A stretch of DNA of 10,267 bases from Saprospiraceae bacterium (GTDB taxonomy: Bacteria; Bacteroidota; Bacteroidia; Chitinophagales; Saprospiraceae). Below are positions 6,028 through 10,267 of this stretch, piece after piece. The notes below the pieces were generated by a model that saw nothing but the letters and a program-made list of their open reading frames with translations, was not told the DNA's origin and did no database searches. A program made the position numbers and the translations under genes. The stretch covers positions 1 through 10,267 of the forward strand of contig JALOMF010000102.1 in NCBI GenBank assembly GCA_025455635.1. Direction: 5' to 3'. Position 1 is the stretch's first letter; the number at the start of each line of letters is the position of its first letter.

Positions 6028-8391
6028 CTACTCAATATAGTAGTTCATGCCAATGCGCAGGAACTGTGCCTGCTGCGGGTTGTACGGGAGCAGGTCGGCT
6101 TGGTCGGCATCGGGGAGTATTCCGCCGTACTCCTTCCCGAACACGTTATTGATTTTGAGGTAGGCGTCAAACCGGTCGTTGAACGCAAAGCGGTAGGTGA
6201 AATCAACCGTCCAGAAGCGGTCTTTTTCCTTCGGAAAATAAACCCTCGTCACCCCCTTGTACCGCAGCAGGCCCAAGATGAACGTTGATTTTTTGAACAG
6301 GAAAAAACTGTTTTGCCAAGTAAGGATATTGCCCCTTTGCTGCCGGAGCCGATAGGTGGCAATGTCCGCTTCGCTGGCATTTATCTTGGGGTTTATCCAA
6401 GAAAAACAGAGGAAGCTCTCAAGGAAACGCTTCTTGTTCAAGCTCAAACCAAAATTGACGGAGGCGCTGCCGCCCGTGTACCGGATGCTAGCGTTCTCCA
6501 CGTTTTTGTAGGCCAGTTGGCCGAAATACCAGCTGGAATCCGGCGCCCATTCTTCCGACAGGCCAAGGCGGATGAGGTTCGAGACCTTGTTGGAAAAAAA
6601 ATTGAGGTCGGCACCGACTTGGTCGTTTTTCCCCCGTAGGCGCAGCCCACCTTCCCAGGCTGCGGCTTTCTCTGGGGTGTGCGGCACGAAGCCAGTCTGA
6701 ATACTTTGGTAATAATCGGAAAAAACGAGGTAGGTGTTGCGCTGGTGGTAGGGCGTGGAGAAGCGGTACGAAGTGCCCCAAGAGCCGTACATGTTGAGGT
6801 TCTTGGTCAGCTTGAAAAGCCCAGCCAACCGTGGCGAGCGGTTCAGGAAAAGCTGCGTGGGGCCATCCGATTCGCTGATGGTATAGCCAATCGTGGCCGT
6901 GTTCAGGCCTGCGGTGAGCTTCAGCCTGCTTCCGTTGTAAAACAGTTGGCCAAAAGCATTGGCCTCCAAGATGAGGCCCAATTCCGGGTAAATGGTGAAG
7001 GTCAGCGTATCAATGAAAAAATTGCCCGAACCACCAAAGGCTTGCTCCCTGATGTCAATGGCAGGCCGCCCCAACAACGACATTTGCGGGTGGCCGAACA
7101 CCGCCTTGAGGTTGATGCCCATCGTCAGCGTGATATTTTTCAACAGGCGGTAGTTCCGAAGGTGCTCGATGCGGGTTTCACTGGAATTGCCGTAAAGGTA
7201 GCGCAGGCCGTTGAGGTACTTGTCGTAGTCCCTTACGAAGTAAACGCCCACGCTGTCGCTGCCAAAGCCCAGCGAATTTGACTTGGCCTTGGCCGACGCC
7301 AGCAGCATGTACGATAGCCGGTTGCGCAGGGGCAGGGCAGCGGAGCGGTTGTCCACTTTATGCTGCAAATAGGTGAAATCGGTGCGCTTGTTGCGCTTTT
7401 CCCGTTCCTTCTGTATGGTCAGGTTCAGCCGCAGGATGGACTCCCCGGTGGTGGTCTGCGGGTTGCTGTACGAATAGGCCACGGGGTTCAGGCCGATGGA
7501 GCTGTGGTCGCGGCGGTAGAATTTCTCGGCAGAGAAAACGAAGCGTTTGTACTTGATGTTGAAGCCGATCTTGCGGCTCTGGTGCGGTGTGTTGGTGATG
7601 AGCGGGTCGAAAGCCGGGTCAACGTAATTGGACAATTGGCTGAAGTACTTTTCAGCCTCGGGGCGCAGGTAGGGCGAGGTCTGAAAAATGCTGTCATCGT
7701 TGAAAACATTGCGGCGCTCCATCTGCGTGTTGGAGCCGTAGGCAAAATACTTCAGGATGTTCTTGTCCCTGCCGAGCCGCCCGCCGAACATCACGTTCAT
7801 GCTGCTGAACACGCCGCTGCCCACCGAGAGGTCGGCCTGCATGAACACGGGCTTCTCCGAGCTGCGAGTGATGATGTTGATGACGCCCGCCGAGGCATCG
7901 GAGCCGTAGAGTGCGGCGGCGGCCCCGTAGATGATTTCGATGCGCTCGGCCTCCTTCACGGGCAGCTGCGCCCCGATGGGCATCGAAGGCGAAAACGAGG
8001 GCTTGATGGGCACGTCGTTCACCAAAATCTTTGCGTAGGTGTTGCCGAGCAGCCCCCGCATGAGGAAGGTCTCGCCATCAAGGGCCGAGCCGGGCTGGCT
8101 CACCTGTATGCCCGGCACCATCTTTAGGGCGTCCACCAGCGTCTCGTGGCCGTAGCGCCGTATTTCTTCCTTCGTGATAATATAGGTGCTGAACGGCAAA
8201 TCCGCTGCCTCGATGGGGAAGCGGCTGCCCGAAATGATGTTGATTTTCTGCTTCGACGATGCGGAGGGCGTGTAAATATCCCGCTCGGCCAATGCTTCTG
8301 GCCGCAGCAGCAGGCTGTCAGTTTGCTGCGCAAAAACAAGGCTTGTGAAAACTAAAAAAGAAAGGGTAGCGGTTGTCCGGCTCATCAGCAT
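6028..8391 (-). CDS. TonB-dependent outer-membrane receptor, paralogue 2 (first gene of operon)
   Basis: About 787 residues from ATG 8391; ATG 8385 two codons later is equally possible, and the frame stays open upstream to a TTG at 8472 that would put a long non-signal stretch first. Signal peptide 'SRTTATLSFLVFTSLVFAQQ' ends near residue 20. The segment DSLLLRPEALAERDIYTP (25-42) mirrors the paralogue. The plug (about 54-176) carries 'LVDALKMVPGIQVSQPGS', 'FLMRGLLGNTYAKILVNDV' and 'SDASAGVINIITR'; the barrel ends 'FLRIGMNYYIE'. Plug and several barrel segments match the downstream receptor closely, in places exactly at DNA level, so the two are a tandem duplication. Barrel loops differ, for example around residues 230-260 and in the 'SDSVGVYFVRDYDKYLNG' region, which suggests related but distinct ligands. 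It is the first gene of the minus-strand operon and faces the divergent exported-protein gene. Confidence 0.93.
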   Translation of the reverse strand: MLMSRTTATLSFLVFTSLVFAQQTDSLLLRPEALAERDIYTPSASSKQKINIISGSRFPIEAADLPFSTYIITKEEIRRYGHETLVDALKMVPGIQVSQPGSALDGETFLMRGLLGNTYAKILVNDVPIKPSFSPSMPIGAQLPVKEAERIEIIYGAAAALYGSDASAGVINIITRSSEKPVFMQADLSVGSGVFSSMNVMFGGRLGRDKNILKYFAYGSNTQMERRNVFNDDSIFQTSPYLRPEAEKYFSQLSNYVDPAFDPLITNTPHQSRKIGFNIKYKRFVFSAEKFYRRDHSSIGLNPVAYSYSNPQTTTGESILRLNLTIQKEREKRNKRTDFTYLQHKVDNRSAALPLRNRLSYMLLASAKAKSNSLGFGSDSVGVYFVRDYDKYLNGLRYLYGNSSETRIEHLRNYRLLKNITLTMGINLKAVFGHPQMSLLGRPAIDIREQAFGGSGNFFIDTLTFTIYPELGLILEANAFGQLFYNGSRLKLTAGLNTATIGYTISESDGPTQLFLNRSPRLAGLFKLTKNLNMYGSWGTSYRFSTPYHQRNTYLVFSDYYQSIQTGFVPHTPEKAAAWEGGLRLRGKNDQVGADLNFFSNKVSNLIRLGLSEEWAPDSSWYFGQLAYKNVENASIRYTGGSASVNFGLSLNKKRFLESFLCFSWINPKINASEADIATYRLRQQRGNILTWQNSFFLFKKSTFILGLLRYKGVTRVYFPKEKDRFWTVDFTYRFAFNDRFDAYLKINNVFGKEYGGILPDADQADLLPYNPQQAQFLRIGMNYYIE

Positions 8392-8418
8392 CGTGCTTTG
8401 CGTGATTTTTTTTCTGGT

Positions 8419-8425
8419 GAAGGTA
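8419..8425 (-). promoter_or_regulatory. Possible -7-like element of the receptor operon
   Basis: On the minus strand TACCTTC lies 34 bases before ATG 8391 and partly matches the Bacteroidota -7 consensus TAnnTTTG. The same TACCTTC occurs before the paralogous receptor at 5991-5985, within a similar GATTTTC...TTTACCTTC...AAAAAA context. No good upstream TTG sits at the usual distance, so the call is weak. Confidence 0.2.
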
Positions 8426-8496
8426 AATGCAAGCGTGAAAATCTCGTTAAAAAGTTGAAACCCTTGAGCCAAGCACCAACTTCGCTTGTTTGCATA

Positions 8497-8524
8497 TTGT
8501 CAGAAATTAAAATTTCTACCTTTG
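8497..8524 (+). promoter_or_regulatory. Bacteroidota-type promoter of the exported-protein gene
   Basis: TTG at 8497-8499, then 17 bases, then TACCTTTG at 8517-8524, which matches the Bacteroidota consensus TTG / TAnnTTTG exactly. Transcription would start near 8531, leaving about 40 bases of leader before ATG 8570. This position also argues against the upstream in-frame TTG at 8486 being the start of the gene. Confidence 0.55.
8502..8517. repeat. Inverted repeat inside the promoter spacer (operator candidate)
   Basis: AGAAATT at 8502-8508 and its exact reverse complement AATTTCT at 8511-8517 are separated by AA. The repeat fills the spacer between the -33 and -7 elements and overlaps the first base of the -7 element, a typical site for a repressor dimer. 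The regulator is not in the window. AT-rich sequence can form such repeats by chance. Confidence 0.4.
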
Positions 8525-8569
8525 AAACCTATTTGGCCGGAAGGCCGCCATTCATTAAAAAACAACGCC

Positions 8570-10228
8570 ATGCGAGAACTCATTCTGAAGGCATTCATCC
8601 TGGTTTTTGTCTTTTTTTCTTTCGGTGAAAACAAGGCCGCTGCCCAAAGCAACGCCCCTGCCACCCTCAACTGGGGCAACGACTACAACGAACCCGGCAA
8701 CTCCGCCTCCACCAAAATACTTGGACTCACCCCCGACGGCTTCTATGTGCTTCGCCAAAAAATGCTGTCGAACATGAACAGCAAGCCCAAGTTTTGGGTG
8801 GAATATTTCAGCCGGGAAATGAAGCTCGTGCGCTCCGAAGAACTCGACCTCAAGTACAAGCGCAAGCTGCGGGACTTCGAGGACGTGCTCTACCTCGGCG
8901 GCAAGCTATACCTGCTCACCTCTTTCAACAACACGGCGAAAAAGCAGAACTACCTCTTCAAACAGGAGCTGAACACCAAGACGCTGGCACCCAGCAAGAA
9001 CCTCGAAATGATTGCCCAGACCGATGCCCGCAACAAGGAAGTGGAGGGCACTTTTGCATTCGCCATCTCCAAGGACAGCTCCAAGTTGCTGGTTTACAAA
9101 GAGTTGCCCTACGAAAAGAAAAGCCCTGAGCGCTTCGGCTTCAAGGTCTTCGACCAAGATTTCAAGCTCGTATGGGAGAAAAACATCGTGCTGCCCTACA
9201 ACGACGACCAATTCACCGTGGAAGAGTACCGGGTGGACGAAGCTGGCAACGTCTTCCTGCTCGGCGTGCTGTACGAAGACGGTGCAAAGTGGCGCCGCCG
9301 TGGCAACCCAACCTACCGCTACGTGGCACTTGCCTACATGGACAACGGAACGGCCTTCGAGGAATACCGGATTGACTTGGAGGACAAATTCATCACTGAC
9401 TTGACCTTCCGCATCGGCAATGATGGCCTCTTGACCTTTGCGGGATTCTACTCCGACCGGGGCACTTACAGCATCAAAGGCTCCTACTTTTTCCGGCTAG
9501 ATCCCACGGACAGGGCCATGACCAACCGCAAGGCCACTCCGTTTGATTTCGACTTCCTGACCGCCTTCATGTCGGACCGCAACAAGCAAAAGGCCGCCGA
9601 GGCCATCGAAAAGAACGACGTGCGCAAGGCTCCCGAACTCTACGACTACTCCCTCGACGAACTCGTGCTCCGCAGCGACGGCGGTGCCGTGCTGGTGGCC
9701 GAGCAGTACTACGTGGAGCAGGACTTCAACAACTTCAACAACGGTTTTGGAAGCCCGTTCTTCTCCCCGTTCTACGACCCGTTCTACAACAACCGGTTCA
9801 ACCGCAACGATGTGGACTATTACTACAACTACAACGACATCATCGCCATCAATATCAGTCCCGACGGGGATGTAGAGTGGGCGAGCCGCATACCCAAGCG
9901 ACAAGAAACCCGCAACGACGGCGGCTACTACTCCAGCTACGCCATGGCCACCACACGGGATGGTTTCTTCTTCACCTTCAACGACGATGGCCGCAATTTT
10001 GGCAGGGACGACGGCAAGCTCTACACCTACTCAGGCGGCAACAACAGCGTGGTGGCGCTTGCGCAAATCAATATCAAGGGAGAGGTGCAGGTCTATCCAC
10101 TGAGCAGCAACCGGGATGCTGGCGTGACCCTCCGTCCCAAAATGTGCAAGCAAATCGGCAAGCGGGAAATGGCCGTGCTGGGCGAGCGGGGCAGGGGGTA
10201 CCGGTTCGGGAGCCTGAAGTTTGAGTGA
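8570..10228 (+). CDS. Exported beta-propeller-like protein of unknown function
   Basis: 552 residues from ATG 8570. I chose this start because it begins a clean signal peptide (MRELILKAFILVFVFF..., probable cleavage after Ala25 in AAAQS) and lies downstream of the promoter; the longer frame from TTG 8486 would bury the signal peptide. No lipobox Cys and no Por-secretion C-terminal domain are visible, so a periplasmic or surface location is possible. The mature part has repeated strand-turn-strand units with D/G turns: 'VDEAGNVFLLG' (about 222), 'IGNDGLLTFAGFYSD' (about 281), 'RSDGGAVLVAEQYY' (about 367), 'ISPDGDVEWASR' (about 428), 'TTRDGFFFTFND' (about 462). This is the look of a beta-propeller. 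Between blades, residues 386-424 form an Asn/Phe/Tyr/Asp-rich low-complexity loop. The upstream region has no Shine-Dalgarno, as usual in Bacteroidota. The gene is divergent from the receptor operon; a functional link is possible but not shown. Confidence 0.88.
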   Translation: MRELILKAFILVFVFFSFGENKAAAQSNAPATLNWGNDYNEPGNSASTKILGLTPDGFYVLRQKMLSNMNSKPKFWVEYFSREMKLVRSEELDLKYKRKLRDFEDVLYLGGKLYLLTSFNNTAKKQNYLFKQELNTKTLAPSKNLEMIAQTDARNKEVEGTFAFAISKDSSKLLVYKELPYEKKSPERFGFKVFDQDFKLVWEKNIVLPYNDDQFTVEEYRVDEAGNVFLLGVLYEDGAKWRRRGNPTYRYVALAYMDNGTAFEEYRIDLEDKFITDLTFRIGNDGLLTFAGFYSDRGTYSIKGSYFFRLDPTDRAMTNRKATPFDFDFLTAFMSDRNKQKAAEAIEKNDVRKAPELYDYSLDELVLRSDGGAVLVAEQYYVEQDFNNFNNGFGSPFFSPFYDPFYNNRFNRNDVDYYYNYNDIIAINISPDGDVEWASRIPKRQETRNDGGYYSSYAMATTRDGFFFTFNDDGRNFGRDDGKLYTYSGGNNSVVALAQINIKGEVQVYPLSSNRDAGVTLRPKMCKQIGKREMAVLGERGRGYRFGSLKFE

Positions 10229-10231
10229 TTT

Positions 10232-10264
10232 GATATAAGATTTCAGATAGACGATATAAGATTT
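10232..10264 (+). repeat. Short direct repeat after the exported-protein gene, cut by the window edge
   Basis: GATATAAGATTT occurs at 10232-10243 and again at 10253-10264, a period of 21 bases, starting 3 bases after the stop codon. Both copies continue into a similar 'YAG'. It may be the beginning of a longer AT-rich intergenic repeat tract that leaves the window. It is not a hairpin and does not look like a terminator. Confidence 0.5.
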
Positions 10265-10267
10265 TAG

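Noticed and set aside
7360..8127. Plus-strand open frame (255 codons) opposite receptor 2
   Set aside because: Shadow of the conserved plug and barrel region. The Ala/Val/His-rich product has no recognisable motif, and the minus frame is clearly a receptor.
3633..8391. SusC/SusD-type polysaccharide utilisation locus
   Set aside because: The receptors lack the N-terminal carboxypeptidase-like domain and are much shorter than SusC, and there is no SusD or glycoside hydrolase gene.
8486..8569. N-terminal extension of the exported protein from TTG 8486
   Set aside because: It would overlap the promoter and place 28 residues before an otherwise perfect signal peptide.

Overview
The window looks like a chromosomal segment of a Bacteroidota bacterium, perhaps a Saprospiria-type organism (that lineage is an inference). 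The signs are two long TonB-dependent outer-membrane receptors, a TPR/class III cyclase protein, starts with little or no Shine-Dalgarno sequence, and a good Bacteroidota-type promoter (TTG, 17 bases, TACCTTTG) at 8497-8524. I see no rRNA, tRNA, CRISPR array, IS element or convincing intrinsic terminator. No gene-free stretch exceeds 300 bases.

Left part (1-1375, plus strand): the 3' end of an unrecognised gene runs in from the left edge. It is followed by a visibly AT-richer two-gene unit. The first gene is a DUF4365 (PD-(D/E)XK-like) protein broken by a one-base frameshift in a run of six C at 705-710. The second is a small unknown protein whose ATG overlaps the DUF4365 stop (ATGA). Composition and family suggest an accessory insertion, possibly defence-related.

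Centre (1396-8391, minus strand): an apparent three-gene operon read right to left. Two tandem, clearly paralogous TonB-dependent receptors (8391-6028 and 6020-3633) are followed by a predicted adenylate cyclase (3636-1396), with 7 bases between the receptors and an ATGA stop/start overlap between the second receptor and the cyclase. The cyclase has an N-terminal signal-like segment, about seven TPR-like repeats, a long coiled coil, one transmembrane helix and a complete class III catalytic domain with adenylate-type specificity residues. The arrangement suggests that an envelope event, perhaps receptor occupancy, is relayed across the inner membrane into cAMP synthesis. This is the most interesting system-level hypothesis in the window. 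It rests on gene order and predicted topology only.

Right part (8392-10267): a 178-base divergent intergenic region carries the promoter noted above, with an inverted repeat filling its spacer. It drives an exported protein of 552 residues with beta-propeller-like repeats and a Phe/Tyr/Asn-rich low-complexity loop. The last 40 bases begin a short direct-repeat region cut by the window edge.
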